Shown piece by piece: positions 1 to 12,480 of a stretch of DNA of 64,000 nt. The notes under the pieces are model-generated. The model was not told the DNA's origin. It did not search any database and saw nothing but the letters and a program-made list of their open reading frames with translations. The stretch covers positions 15,972,501-16,036,500 of the forward strand of contig CM072891.1 in NCBI GenBank assembly GCA_037013685.1, written 5' to 3'. Position numbers and translations under genes: made by a program. Positions within the stretch are counted from its first letter, which is position 1. Each line of letters begins with the position of its first letter. This DNA is from Acridotheres tristis (lineage: Eukaryota > Chordata > Aves > Passeriformes > Sturnidae).

Positions 1-372
1 TCAGCCTGGAGAAGAGAAGCTTCAGGCAGACCTTGCAGAACCTTCCAGTTCTCAAAGAGGGCTCACAAGAAAGTTGGAGAGGGACTTTTTACAAGGCCAT
101 GTAGTGACAGGACAAGGGGGAAATCACTTTAAACTAAAAGAGGAAAGGTTTAGATTAGATATTGAGAAAAAAATGTTCTTTATGAGAGTGGTGAGGCAGT
201 GGAACAGGTTGCCCAGAGAAGCTGTGGGTGCCCCATCCCTGGAATTGCCCAACATCAGGCTGGATGGGGCTCTGAGCAGCCTGGTCCAGAGGAAGGTGTC
301 CCTGCCCATGGCAGGGGATTGGAAATGGATGATGTTGAGGGTCCCTTCTAACTCATGCCATTCTAATGAATA
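1..372 (+). mobile_element. CR1 LINE, 3' end, cut by window edge
   Basis: This is the 3' part of a CR1 non-LTR retrotransposon in sense orientation. It opens inside the conserved block reading cagcctggagaagagaag. The hallmark ggaacaggttgcccagagaa follows at about 201-220, then gccccatccctggaattg, ctggatggggct and tccctgcccatggcagggg. The usual attctatgattctatg tail is decayed to attctaatgaat near 363-372. The body continues left of the window, so its 5' truncation point is not visible. The 105-codon frame at 74-391 is the usual spurious frame through this 3' region, not a gene. Scattered differences from the remembered consensus suggest an old, inactive copy. Confidence 0.93.
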
Positions 373-1549
373 TCTGCCCAGAAGAATATAGCAATTAATT
401 TTCTCCCTTATGACAAACTAACTGGAGCTTAAGGTGCTCTCACCTACAGCTAACACATGGTGAGAGAGAAGCAGTTTTTAGGCTGTTTGTACACGGATGG
501 GACCAAGAGGTGGCTGTCCAGCATATCTAAGAAAGGAGTCAGCTGGCAAGGAGCTGGGATGCTCCTCCTGTGGAGCTAGTGAAGAATGGAGGCAGTTCAA
601 TGTCCTGTGGTCACTCATTTCCTCACAGCACTGAAACCTCCACCTTTGAGGCAAGATTCTTTGCTTCAGTGTGATCTGGCTTGTTTGAGCAGGATGCATT
701 GACACAAAACATGTGTCTGCAGAGCACTGGAGGAAATAATAGGATACAGCCAGTTTGCTGGAAAACCGGTCTCAGAAATTCTCTCAGGCAGGTAATTACT
801 CCTTCTACTGATCCTATAGAAAAAGTCTTATCCAAGACAAGCAGAATACTAAAGCTTTCTTTATCCCTACGTAAATGCATCAGAATTGTTTCAGCATCAC
901 CTGGTCTTTTAATAATTAAGTTTCTAGCTGAAGACATACATATACATAGTAGGAAAAATTACACAAAATCCCCACAAATATCATTGACTGGGACTTGAGA
1001 TGTAAATATTACCACATTAATGTATGTTAATGTATGTTAATCTTTGTTAATTTAAAACTCCCTGTATGAGATTATGACCTTGGTTTACTCAGAGGAAACT
1101 TTTTAGAAATTTACAGTTTTCAAAATTATCAACTTAACTAGCTTATTTTTAGAGCTTCAGATTTAGAGCTGTTGTACCTCAGCTATGACTACTAAAATGA
1201 GAATGCATAAAAGAAACATTTGACCTCCCAAAGTAAGTGATCCCTTTTACAAGAAAGAATTTACATAAATGGGTTTTTTTCACTTTATCTACTTTAAATA
1301 AGAATAAATAAAAAATATCTCATTGCTCAAAATGTCCTTTGTATCCAAGACTAATCATTTTCCAATCATAATTTTACTGGTAATTTTTTACCGTGTATTT
1401 CTATAATTGTATTAAAATCACCTAATCAAACTATGTATAGAATTACATCAGTACAAATGTCATTATCGTGTGTAAGAAGTGATGCCATGTAACTGAAGGT
1501 TAATTGTGGCATAACACTGTCATTTGTTATGCAATTAGGACTTGAAAAT
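373..1549. other. unique AT-rich sequence with a short tandem repeat
   Basis: No gene or recognised transposon is seen. Short frames on both strands overlap one another and have no domain signature. A 10-bp unit, tgtatgttaa, is repeated at 1021-1040 with a third degraded copy (tctttgttaa) to 1050. Confidence 0.6.
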
Positions 1550-2330
1550 CTGTGAGAAGATTTTGAAGTCTCACGCGGCCACAGAAGAGGTTCATTCAAG
1601 GGCATTCCCAAAACGAACCTGAGATCAGGTGTGAAACAGTCCGGAATCAGATCAGGCACAGGGCATAAAAATGGCAGCTCTCATAAGCTGGGAAAAGCCA
1701 ATAGAAGCAAGCATTAGAATTGCTAAGGAAGACTACATCTGGGGGAGGCAGAGCAGTGGGAGAGCTTGCCTTAGCCATCTATTGATTTCCTGATGTACCA
1801 AGTAGCAGAGAGGAGAAAGGATATGGAATTGAGCCTGAGAGAATGGTGGTGCTCATGCAGCAGTAATTAGAGGTGAATTATCAGGCTGCAGAGAGGGGAA
1901 TACCTGTGGATAAAAGTCCCAGGCTTATAGAAGTTATTATTTGTAGGGGCAGTGAAGAGCAGTCTGGCTCCTGAATGGCCCATTAAGCTTCGAGCTGTGG
2001 GGGAAATTGGCGGAGAGGCTTTGCAGGTAGAGACAGAGTCTCGTCAGGTTAAGGTGAGCACAGAGCATGAAATCCACTTACACCATCGCTAATGGGGAGC
2101 TCTAATTCACACCAGCCAGTCCCCAGCCCTCTGAGCAGCAGGGGGCGACAGGGTTTTAAGACCTGTCGTGTTTCATTTCCTCAATTTTAAGAGCAGAGGA
2201 AACTCGTTTCTTGTAAGGGGAGCTCTGTTCAGCCGCTGGAGTCACAGCTTAATGGATTGCAATGGTTCTGCTGGGAGCACACCACTCCTGCCTCTCTGCT
2301 GTGGGGAGGGAATCCACAAGTGAGACAAGC
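1550..2330. other. GC-richer island, candidate non-coding regulatory region
   Basis: This block is clearly richer in G and C than the DNA on either side and has no coding signal. It contains several CpG-bearing words (cacgcggcc, ggcggag, gggggcgac, cagccgctgg), homeodomain-type TAATTA cores around 1864, and one strong CTCF-like motif at 2132-2150. The mix suggests a conserved non-coding element or insulator/enhancer, but conservation cannot be judged from a single sequence. Confidence 0.35.
2132..2150 (+). promoter_or_regulatory. CTCF-like binding motif
   Basis: The 19-base word TGAGCAGCAGGGGGCGACA closely resembles the vertebrate CTCF core (remembered form TGGCCACCAGGGGGCGCTA). It keeps the central CAGGGGGCG run. 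The G-rich strand is the + strand, which sets the orientation that matters for loop formation. It sits in a GC-richer island and not inside a recognised repeat. The match was made by eye, and occupancy is unknown. Confidence 0.5.
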
Positions 2331-3121
2331 TGAAAATGGCTAATTTGAGAAAGACTGGAAAGAAAGCTTGCATCGCAATTTGGCATTTAACATCCTATTC
2401 TTAGCACCTTTTTTTTTTTTTCATCTTTTGACTTCTAAAGCAAACCAAACGTTGCTTGATCTCATCAATGTTATTCTTACCCCTAGAATAAGGTCCAAAA
2501 TGTTAATCAAGGAAAAAATTTAATCCAAACTTTTACCTGGATTTAATTAAGATAGAACTTTGCTCTGACTTCAGTGATTGCTGCAGCATCTCCAAGCATC
2601 TCTTTAGAAAATAAATACAAAAACTCCTAGGGCTGATCTGCAGCTGATTCAATTAAGCAAATCTGATTATAGAAGAATTTCTTGCTGTTAAAGTTGAGTG
2701 AGATCTGGTTTTTCTCTAAGAGGATTTCACCTCTTCCCTTCAAGTCATCAGACCTTCTGACCCATACCAATGCCGTTAGAAATCAAATAGTGGATTTCTA
2801 CCACTTCTACCAGGTTGCTCAGATACAGGTGTAAGGGCTGCATAGTGCCATGCCTATTCTAAAGTATTTGTGCATAAACTGCCACGAAGGACTGGCATCT
2901 TGAAATCAACTCCCATATGTCCATGAGAAAGCAACAGGGACTAAGATGGAGAAGTCAGAGAAAAGAATATGAATCAAAGTTCAGGGAGGGTAGGGTGTCT
3001 CTTTATCCTCTACACCGTAGGAAGAGCAAAATGCAAAAGAATGTGTTTTGTCTTTCTTCTGACCAATGCTGAGATGTAACAGTGATTTTTCTCTCTTCTA
3101 TAGCCAACGTGTTTGGTAATT
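2331..3121. other. unique AT-rich sequence
   Basis: No gene or repeat is recognised. A T-rich run at about 2409-2421 is the only low-complexity feature. Confidence 0.5.
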
Positions 3122-3195
3122 TGTGGTGGGTTGACCCTGACTGGATGCCAACAAAGCTGCTTCTATCACTCCCTTCCTGCTGTGAATGAGTGATT
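3122..3195 (-). mobile_element. LTR terminal fragment A (avian endogenous retrovirus type)
   Basis: The + strand reads tgtggtgggttgaccctga and then ctatcactccc. These are hallmarks of one end of an abundant avian endogenous retrovirus LTR family, read here antisense, so the + strand start is the U5-side end of the LTR. Only about 70 bp is recognisable and then similarity stops, so it is a truncated or heavily decayed copy. The same ctatcactccc word recurs in fragment C (3934-4382), which suggests a related family. Assignment rests on remembered family resemblance. Confidence 0.5.
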
Positions 3196-3475
3196 CTGTC
3201 CTCTTAAGGAAATACCATCAATGGTATTAGCAAAAAGTAGGTTTTAATATGAGTTTGTGAGAGTGTTACGTTTTTAACAGAGTTCAATTACTTATTCACT
3301 TACTCCATAGATGAAGCATACATAGGATGCTGTGAAGAGAGAGAAGCTGCTGTCATTGTGGCTTTGTTTTAAAGGTATAGGACTCTTCCTATTTGTCTGA
3401 ACACAACCCAGGGAGAGAGCTGGTTTTATTTTTATTTCAGACACACAATATTATTAAGCAATTTATTCTGCTTCC

Positions 3476-3550
3476 TGTTGTGGTTTAACCCCAATCAGCA
3501 GCCAGCTAACCCTACCTTGGCCCAAAGCAGCTCATTCCATCTTGTGAAAG
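3476..3550 (-). mobile_element. LTR terminal fragment B (avian endogenous retrovirus type)
   Basis: The + strand word tgttgtggtttaacccc is the typical terminus of an avian LTR family, followed by cagcagccagctaaccc. Like fragments A and C it is antisense and starts at the U5-side terminus. Recognisable sequence ends within about 75 bp. Its wording differs from A (gtggtttaacccc against gtgggttgaccctg), which points to a different subfamily and a separate insertion. Confidence 0.55.
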
Positions 3551-3933
3551 CATGGTGTTTCCTCAGCTTAAAATAAAACTTAATTCCTTGAAAACAGAAC
3601 TTACTGTACTAGGGACAAAGACAGTATAAAATTACTTTCTACACTTAGAAATACATTTAACATAAGGAATAGAAATCAAAAAAAGAGTGGTCGAATTAGT
3701 TCTTAATGTCACTAAAAACGTTGCTGTATCCTGACAGTGTGTTATACTGCCTGGAAAATATCTGTCTTTTTTGTTTCAGATTTAGCTATTATGATACTGC
3801 ATAGTATAAAACTTTGCACTTCTGTATTTCATTCACAGTCATTGTTGCAGAGAATTAAAAGAGTACTTTCCTTAAGATTCGTAGCCTGTATTTCATATTT
3901 AAAACAAGAACAATAAAATTTTTGCTGCCAACA

Positions 3934-4382
3934 TGTAGTGGATTCACCTTATCTGAATATGAGATGCCTACCAAGGTGCTCTATCACTCCCCTCCTCAGA
4001 ATGACAGGGAGGGGAGAAAATAAGATGGAAAATCAAATTTATGGGTCAAGATAAAGGCAGGTAAAAAAAGCAAAAAGCAGCCCTCACACCTTCTTTTCTC
4101 TTGGCTTGTGTGTCTGATCAGTCATTACATGGTATGGAATATTCCTTCCATCAGTTTGGATCACCTCTCCTGGATATGTCCCTACATCCCCTGCCTGGAT
4201 TTTGCCCAACCCCAAGACTACAGGTGTGTGTGAGAACAATATTAGTGAGGCCACCCTGTTGCTGTGCAGTAACTAAAACACCAGCGTGTTCCCCCACACC
4301 CTTCTAGCTACCAGTAAACAGCAAAGCAATGTGAGGACTGATATGGGGAAAATTAACTCCATCTCAGCCAGACCCTATACAC
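3934..4382 (-). mobile_element. LTR, near full but internally shortened (avian endogenous retrovirus type)
   Basis: This is the best preserved of three neighbouring LTR-type pieces. On the + strand it begins tgtagtggattcacc and continues with ctatcactcccctcctcag and gggtcaagataaaggcagg (the U5/R side of the family). It then has catggtatggaatattcc, the U3-side words gctgtgcagtaactaaaac and ggggaaaattaactccatct, and ends near ctatacaca. Both outer ends are therefore present and the LTR is antisense. The middle seems shorter than the family norm, and no clear TATA box remains. No flanking proviral genes are seen, so a decayed solo LTR fits. Target-site duplications could not be settled. Confidence 0.7.
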
Positions 4383-7300
4383 AATGCTGGAGACAACTGT
4401 GATCAGAAAGACAGAGATGCTTTGAACCGAAATTATTCTTGTCAACCTGTCAGTAAAAAGTTGCTTGAATAAAAATATCTCTAGAAATGTGGTGTGGAAG
4501 ATATACTTCTGAAGCATAAAGGGATTTAAAATGTAATATTAAATCTCATATTTCTTGGGAGAGAGAATTAAAATGAGATTAATCTTTTTTTAGACAAATA
4601 ATCAGAGACAGAGAGTTTATAAAGAGAAAACATGCAGCATATCATCCTGTTAAAATGTGTATAAACAAGATTGAAACCTATAGCAAGACAGTGAAATGCA
4701 GATGCTGCGTGAAGGGACTTCTTCATACGAGTTGTAAGAAGGCTTGATTCTTGACTCAGAACTGTTAATGTCATTGAAGCCATGGAAAATGAAAAGAGGG
4801 GACACTACAATCCTCTATTCCCAATAATGACCTAAAATTAGAACTATAAATGGATATAAGCCTGCAATTTTGAAAGGAAGCAATGTGAGTTTCCTCTTTG
4901 CATTGCTCTTCCAACAAGAAAAGCATCCACTTAGCAGCAGTGCTACAGCTCTAAGCTCAGCACTAAACCTTTTAAAGTGTCACTTTTTTCAGCATTAATC
5001 TAATGATAAGAGGGAAGAGCAATTGCAAAAGTCATTCTTTATTGCAGCATTTAGCTCCTTGAAACTTCATCAGAATCAGGAGGGACCCCTTTTTTGCCCT
5101 GATTGCCTGACCCAGAATCTCTAATCCCGTTCATTATAACCGTGCCACTGTGTTTCCTCATGAACTGCCTTGTGAGCTCCAGGAAATCGCCAGGCAGAGA
5201 CACAGAGCAGAGCAGAGCTCTGACACCTGGAGAGCACAGTTCTGCACCGAGGGGACAGCTGTTTGCATGTCAGACATGAAACCGACTTCCCATTTAGGAA
5301 AGATAACATTACAAGTGTCATTTTGCTTGATTAAGTCATCTGCTCAGGCTTCAAATCAAGAAAGCAGTTTTCTCCAGTTTTTCAATAGCCCTTATAGTAG
5401 CATGTTGCTGTGATTCCAAACTGATAGAAAAGGCACCTTTAAAAATGGATTTGTTTTGGTATTCTCTCCTTGCCTTCGAAAAGCTTTCACAGGGCAAACA
5501 GGGTTTTTTTTAAACAACACTAAACTTTCATGGCAATGCTTGAGAAATATTTGGAATGGTAAACATACATTAACACTTTAAACGTGCCCTAATGCCAAAA
5601 TTTACTTTACTTCCCTTTTTCCTTCCTTTCTTTTCCAACCTACAAATAAAAGGGTGATTAATATTTTACAGAACAGCTGCAACAAAAGGGAATTCGTGCA
5701 GAGCTTTATTTTTCTAGGGGAGGGTTAAATGCATCAATATAGCCCTAGCTAGCGGGAGACAAAAATAAAATTGGGTGTAAGACCTTGAGTGATGGTGCAA
5801 TGAATGAGAAATGAGGGTTTCCCTATTTGACCAGCTGCTACTCTCCCATAAGCAAGACTGGCAGAGGCCATAGGTTTATCTGCCTGCAGGACTGTCCCTC
5901 GAGGAGCAGAGGGGACAGCAGGCACAGCACCCTCCACCCAGATGCCTGGGACACGGATGCTCTAGAGAGGTCAGCCCCTTGCCACTGTGTGTCAGGGCAT
6001 ATTTGCACCAGCAGCACAGACTCGAAGGACCTTGCTGTCTCATCAATAATAACAGGTAGTTCAGCTCAGACCTACTGGCAGGAAGCCAGCTCCAAGTGTG
6101 TATTTTGCAAGTGCTGCTGGTCATTCTGCTGGTGAACTGGTGGGCTAAAACCTATTTATGTCATAACTTGACCTCTGGATGATAAGGTAATTGCACTCTG
6201 CAGTTCCACAGTCCTCCAAATCCCAATTCCCGTAGAAGCAAGCTGATTCAGTTTATCTTAGAAATCAGGAGCATCTGAAGATTTGCCATCTGGAAGTGTC
6301 TGGAGCACAAAATGTCTGAGGCACTCACTGCTGACACGGGAGGGGGTGTGCTGTGTCCATTGCCAGCAGGTTTTCAACATTTGCATTTTATTTCAGAGCC
6401 AGAAGTGCTCAGAGCCACAATGCTACTGTTGCTCAAAAGCCTGTTGGAAGCTGCATAACACTGCTGGATTCAGTGGTGAAATGAAGCAAAGAAGAAATGG
6501 TGCTAATCTATGCTGTGTAGAACATCCAGGGTCTTTATGATTTTCTCACTGAAAAGCTGAACCTTTCATGGTATTTTTTTTCTCTGTGATTGTGGTCCAT
6601 GGGTTTGCAGCATGCCTGATGTTTCTTCTCACTGCAGTCTCTGCTCAGGATAATTTCATATCTCTAGTGCTGCCAAAGGGCAAGGCTGCTGCCCCTGCTT
6701 TCCAAACTGTGGAGCCTGTTTGAGTTGGCAGGGAAAAAACAGGAGCTTCAATTGGCTGTGATGGCTCTCTGGTTAAAGACCAGAGCAAGAGAAAATGCCT
6801 CAATTTACCAGGAAAACCATATTCAGCAAAGTGATCCCATCTTCTTTTTGACCAGTGTTTCTCTTAGAAATACTATAACCCAGACAAGAAAATGCTAGGC
6901 AGAATTTTAGAGTGAGTAGTTGAACCCAAAGCTCTTGTTTGAGGTTAAAAGTCTGTTCCTATCCAGGCTTAGTTCATAAGGGACAGCATTGTTGTATGAT
7001 AGCTGACTTAAATCAGTCAGGCACAGAATCTATCACTCTTTCTTATCCAGAAAACTCAGGGTAGGTTTTGCTGCACAGATTTCAGATGCCCAGATTTACA
7101 CCACCATTACTTCTGTGTAGAAACATATAAAACCAGTTTGAACAGCCAAGACTTTAGTGTATACACTTTCTTAATGGTTTTCCTGTTTTTCCTTTCTTCC
7201 TTCGTTGGCACAGATGGAACAATGAATATTTCAGCAGTCTGAGCATGTGTGGAGCAAAAGCTGGGAGGAGGATCACCTCACACCTCCTACCTGTCATGAA

Positions 7301-8571
7301 AAATTCAACGTAAAGGAAAACATGCAAGTCAAATATGCAGCTAAACCAAGATCTTTAACTCCAAAGAGACTGAGAATCAAGAGATTTAGGAAGAAAATAG
7401 TAACATATATGTGAGAGTAATGACTCTACTGAGGGTAAAATGGTTGCATGCTTCTCAACGAAGCATTTAATGTATTTTCTGTCCAATATTTTATCTATGA
7501 TTTGGCAGTGTAACCAACTATTTTTTTATAATGCAGAACCTAAAGAAAATACTGACTTCTTTGATTAAGATGAATGAAAAGAAAAGCTATCCTGAAGTGA
7601 AGGTATTTCAGATGGCAAGATATTAACAATAATATGGAAATACATGACATAAAAAGAATTTCTTGAACAGAAAGAGTGTTCCTTTCTCTGTCACGTAAAC
7701 TAAAGGTTCTCTTCATTTTTTTTATAGTTTAAAAGCACTCTGACAAATTTCGGCTGAGCCTTTAACAAGAAAATCAAATCTTTATATACAATCTAACTGA
7801 AAAATAAAAGGCAATTTTTAATACTCAGATCATCTTTGATGTTTTCTCATCTCTGCATTGCTATTAACAAAACTCTGCCTCTGAAAAATTCTCTGTGTGT
7901 TACACTTCATGACCTGTGAGAGGGAAATTGCTTGCTGCATTCTTCAGGGAGATATAAATATGATCAGGACTCAGGTCAGCCAGGTCTGTTCCTGCAAAGC
8001 CTTCATGTTGCCAGCCCTGTTTCTCCTATCCTCATTCTCAGTATAAAGGTGTAAATAGATGGGCTTCAGAAAGCTGAAAATACTATGTGTGCTGTATAAA
8101 AGTTATAAATGAATCAATTTTCATTTATCCTCTGGCGAATGTCATGTAAAACCTTCAAACACTAGAGGTTTATCACAGCTGCTTTTGGAGTGATTTGGAA
8201 TAATTGTCAGTAGTGCAATTGCATCCTGTGAATAGTGTATGATGTTTCCACAGACACTGGCTAGGATTTTTGTTTACTTTTATCTATGCTGCTGTTTTCC
8301 TTAGTTCATAAATACAAGATAGTTTTCCCACTCTTTCTTTCCTTAAACTAGTAGTCAGCTATTATGTTTCCTGTTTAGTTTGACTGAGTTTCTTTGATTA
8401 GTAAAACTTTAATCTCTATAATATATTTCTTTGTGTCGCAAGACACTGTTAGGACTGTATTAAAACCAGTTAATTCTTGTTTGTCAGCACCATACCCTTC
8501 TAGGAAGGCATCCCAAATTGATTTTCAGTTTTAATGCAAGGATCATAAAAACTTTATTTTCTTTTGTTGTC

Positions 8572-8587
8572 ACTAGTGTACACTAGT
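8572..8587. repeat. 16-bp perfect palindrome
   Basis: The word actagtgtacactagt equals its own reverse complement across all 16 bases. It lies in otherwise unremarkable AT-rich DNA. It could be a dimeric protein-binding site or chance. Confidence 0.8.
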
Positions 8588-10348
8588 AGGTAATGCAGAA
8601 TCTAATTGTTATGAAACTTAGAAAGTAGAACAGTTCTCAGAAGATTAACTAAAATCAATTAGCAGAGGGAATGAAGCCACCATTGGTTTTTGATGCTCGC
8701 CCCCACGAATACAGCCATTCTCATTCCAGGACATAGAGGGATTATTTTAATGGAAAAGAATAACTGGCTTCTAAGCTTTGACTGCCAACAGGAGAGTCAG
8801 TTAATTTTGAAAGCCACAGAGGATTTTCTCATTTAAACATTTTTCTCTGAGGGAGCACAGAGAAATAAGTGAAAGATTTAATATTTTAAAATGAAATTCT
8901 TCTGATATTAATAGGATTGTTGCTTTCATTTTTCACACTACAGAATTTGTGTGTTCATAATTTTAGGAAAGATGTTCAGAGATGAACAGTGATCCAAATA
9001 CATTGCTTTCAATACAAGCTGAGTGAAAAGTGATTGTAAAGTCAGTATTATGTGATGTTCTGCTGAGCTGGTAGCAATGAAAACCCATATTGCATTTGGT
9101 TAGTGTTCTGCTGTAAAATAAATGACTTTATGGGAAATAGGTAATCAAATCCATACATTTTTGTAGGATTTTTTTCTTGAGAAGGATCTTAAGCTGTGCC
9201 TGGTTCTCATTTCCTCCAAAGGTGTTTACGTTTTCTTTACCCCTTTTTCATACCCTTTATCTTAGGTACTGGTTTTCTTTATATCTTCTGAATAATGTAA
9301 AAAGAAAAGCCTAACAAAATATCAGTTTGCCTCATTAACATTCATATTTTAGTTACTTTATTTGCTTCAATTTGATTGCATTCTTGTTTTCTCTGTGGAT
9401 TTAAGGTCACATGTAGCTTTTAAGAGCATAGGGAGGGTCCAGAAGGGCCCAGAAGACATGAGAAGACCATTAGTGTTATTTGCAATGCACTATCAACCCA
9501 CACAGCATCCTTTGTGGTACTATAAATAGCTTCTCTTGGACAGATATCACATATGTTGAGATACTGATTAAATTAATGCATCACATTCATTTCCATTTCC
9601 CCACGGGTTTCCATGCACTCATGAGAGAGTAAGAACATCTTTCCTCCCATTAGCTCATGGAAATTTTAAGACAAAAACTTACAATTTTTTTGTTGTTGTT
9701 TTTTTTTCTCTTCATCACTTCGTGTATGTTTTCTTGGAATGCAATATTTTTATTATATTGATTCAGATATAATATTTAAAAGTGAATTCCCATCCTATTT
9801 CTTTTCAATAAGAGTGGACACTGGAAAAATGTCTGCAAGAAGGAGAGAAATATTTGTCTGAGATTCAAATATCCCTTGTTTCATTTGCAGTGAGACTGCC
9901 TTGCAGCCCTTCCCACATCTCTTCCCATATTCCTTTTGTGCAGATTAATTTGGCTACTATTTTGACTTAAATATTTGGATGCAGGAAACTGAGCTGCTAC
10001 TTTTATTATTTCCAAGGAGTGAAAAACAGCTGTGGTCAGCTGAACAGAAAGCAGCCACATCACTAAGGTGTTGAATTCATTGCCTAGGTACTATTTTCAG
10101 CAGCTCACAATAAAAAGGAAGTTCAAAAAGTTCAAAAGAAGAATACAAAGGAGTTCAGCTGTAGCTGGAAACCTCTGTGCAGCTGTCTGATCACTACATT
10201 CATCTGGCAGCTCCTGAACAGATATAGCTAAAAATCCAGGATGGAACAGCTTTGGGAGTCACAATGACTTCAGTGAAACCTCAAAAACTTCCTGACACAC
10301 TTTGCCATATGTAGAATTGATGTCCAACAATCACTGTGCCATAAGAAC

Positions 10349-10396
10349 AGTTGTTCTTATTATATCTAGTATCTATATAGTTGTTCTTGTTATATC
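10349..10396 (+). repeat. local direct duplication, 30-bp period
   Basis: agttgttcttattatatc at 10349-10366 recurs as agttgttcttgttatatc at 10379-10396, with one mismatch. A slippage-type duplication is the simple explanation. Confidence 0.8.
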
Positions 10397-12159
10397 AGTG
10401 ATGGTATTGCTAAACCTCTGGGATCAATCTGGAGCAATGGCAGTGTTTAAGGGTAAAAGGAAACTCGTATCATTCTAATAATCCTAAGATATTTTAAGCT
10501 CTTGTAAAATCAACTTCTGGCTTTGTAGACTAGATAATGTGTGGCATAGGGACATAATACTAAATACAATGCTATATTCGTATATTCTTGTATCATATAC
10601 CAGTGTAAAATTCTTTAACAAAAAGCTTGCTTTTCGTTTTTGTGTATATATTTTCCCACCCCTAAGGCTTGTTTAAAATTCTCAGTATTGTATTCAGCTT
10701 GAGAATAGCACCAAATTATGATGATAGCTCCTAAGCCGATACACAGAGTATAAATTTTCAGAATTCTGGATATTTTTGAATAATTGCTTGTGATTTTTCA
10801 ATGTTGGGTAAATAAATTTACAGGAGTTAAAATCCTGTTAAGGAAACACCACCTTGTGAAGGTATGCATTTATTAATACAGGCTTATTTAAATCCTGAAC
10901 AGACAATTATTACATAATTGCACAGTTTTTCTGTGACTTTAATTCTTATTACTTTAATCCAATCTTGCAGACTATAAGAGCAAAGTAATAACACCACTAT
11001 TTCTGTACAACAAATTAATGGAATTTTAGCACACCTTTATTCATTTCCTGTTAGAGAAAATTTAACACACAAAATTAAAAAGAAATATCTTTGAGATTGC
11101 ACAGTTTGCTTTTCTTTCTTTCTTGCATTTCTTCTGATTCTGCCTTATGAATGAAAAGCATTTTTCTCTCTCTCCTTCATACTCATAGTACACAGTAATA
11201 CTCTTCTAATTTCAGCTATTGCAAGATGAAAATCAAAGCTACTTTGCCATGTTTAAAATGTATTATTAATGCATACAGGTAGAGGAAAAATGTCCAGAGG
11301 ATATCATCATTTTGACATCTATTTTACTGTCCTCTGCCAGGTAATGAATCAAAAATGTCTCAATCATCTAGAAGATGTTATCAGATTTCTATTACAGTTG
11401 GAACTCTTTGTATGATGTCACTAAGTGAAGAAATAAATCTATTTAGATGCATTTAAATGGCTCACAGGTGCATACCATACTCTTATGCTTCCTGGAGTTG
11501 TGCTGTCAAACCAAAAATATTAAAGGGTGCCGAAATAAGCACACCTCAAGGTTGAAGATATAGGAGAGGACATGCTGTCACTGTAATGTGATAGAATGAG
11601 AATTGCCAGTCTCTTCAGCTGCTCTATAGAAAACAGTGCATCCCAGATTCACTGATGGAACAGCAGCAAAATTGGCCTCTATTGGAGCAATCTGGCCTTT
11701 GTGTCTAGCTTTCAAAAATGCTTCATTTAGCCTTTCTCACAAAATCTGATATTGAATCACTGACATAAATTACTCCCCTTCCCTCAGGACCTTAACGAGC
11801 ATTCAAGTCTCTCTGGTTTAAAAAATAAAAGAGAAAAAATGATTGATCTTTATTATATGATTAATCCCTATAATAAAATATACCTGTCACTAATAGATCC
11901 AGGCATATATCACAAGTTTTACTTAGCCAAAGGCATTATTGGAAATGAAAAATTTGCTGTTGCAGTTTAGCTTAGGTACTTTTACGCTTCCTCTAAAGTT
12001 ATGGTCTGAATATTTAAATCAACCAAATTTTAACAGTTTAGTTCACTAATGAGGATTTTTTTATAACTGCAAAAAATATTCTTGTTCATTCCTATTAGTT
12101 TTCACCTACTTTATCTTCATGCAAAAGAAAGGTAAAGATAAGCAGTGATAATCCAGTGC

Positions 12160-12480
12160 CTAAAAGTCAGAAGCTGGAGTGGGAAATATGAACATCTGCC
12201 CTTGTATTAGCATTTCCAACAAATATTTCCCAGCAATTACACCGGGGCAAACCCCTTTTCTCTCTGCTGAGAGTGTTGCACGCACCCATTTGCTCACAGT
12301 TTTCTTCAAGAGGACTTTGGGGGTAGTGATTTGAGTGAGACATTTCGTGGAACAGGAGCCTGACCTCTCCTTGCAGAGACATTCCCAGAAAGGAGCTGAC
12401 TCCATCTGTCATCCTGCTCTCCCTGTGCCTCTCCGTGGGACCTCTGTCCTCAAACACTTCCAGCTTTAATGCTGAGACTC
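12160..12480. other. GC-richer patch with overlapping antisense frames
   Basis: Two overlapping minus-strand frames of 81 and 96 codons lie here, in a block richer in C and G than its surroundings (accggggcaa, gcacgcaccc, ctccgtggga). Neither has a recognisable domain, and having two frames open over the same stretch argues for composition and not for selection. It might be non-coding regulatory DNA or an old repeat I do not recognise. Confidence 0.3.

Larger units (their letters stand above)
4383..12159. other. long unique AT-rich stretch
   Basis: About 7.8 kb has no recognised gene or transposon. Open frames are short and unconvincing. Landmarks are a GC-richer, CpG-bearing patch at about 5130-5260, another at 5880-5990, a 16-bp perfect palindrome at 8572-8587, and a local duplication at 10349-10396. 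Some segments, for example around 5440-5600, read like non-repetitive and possibly conserved non-coding DNA, but this cannot be tested here. Confidence 0.5.

Noticed and set aside
74..391. 105-codon frame considered as a small gene
   Set aside because: Its translation (RLPREAVGAPSLELPNIRLD) is the well-known spurious peptide from the CR1 3' region.
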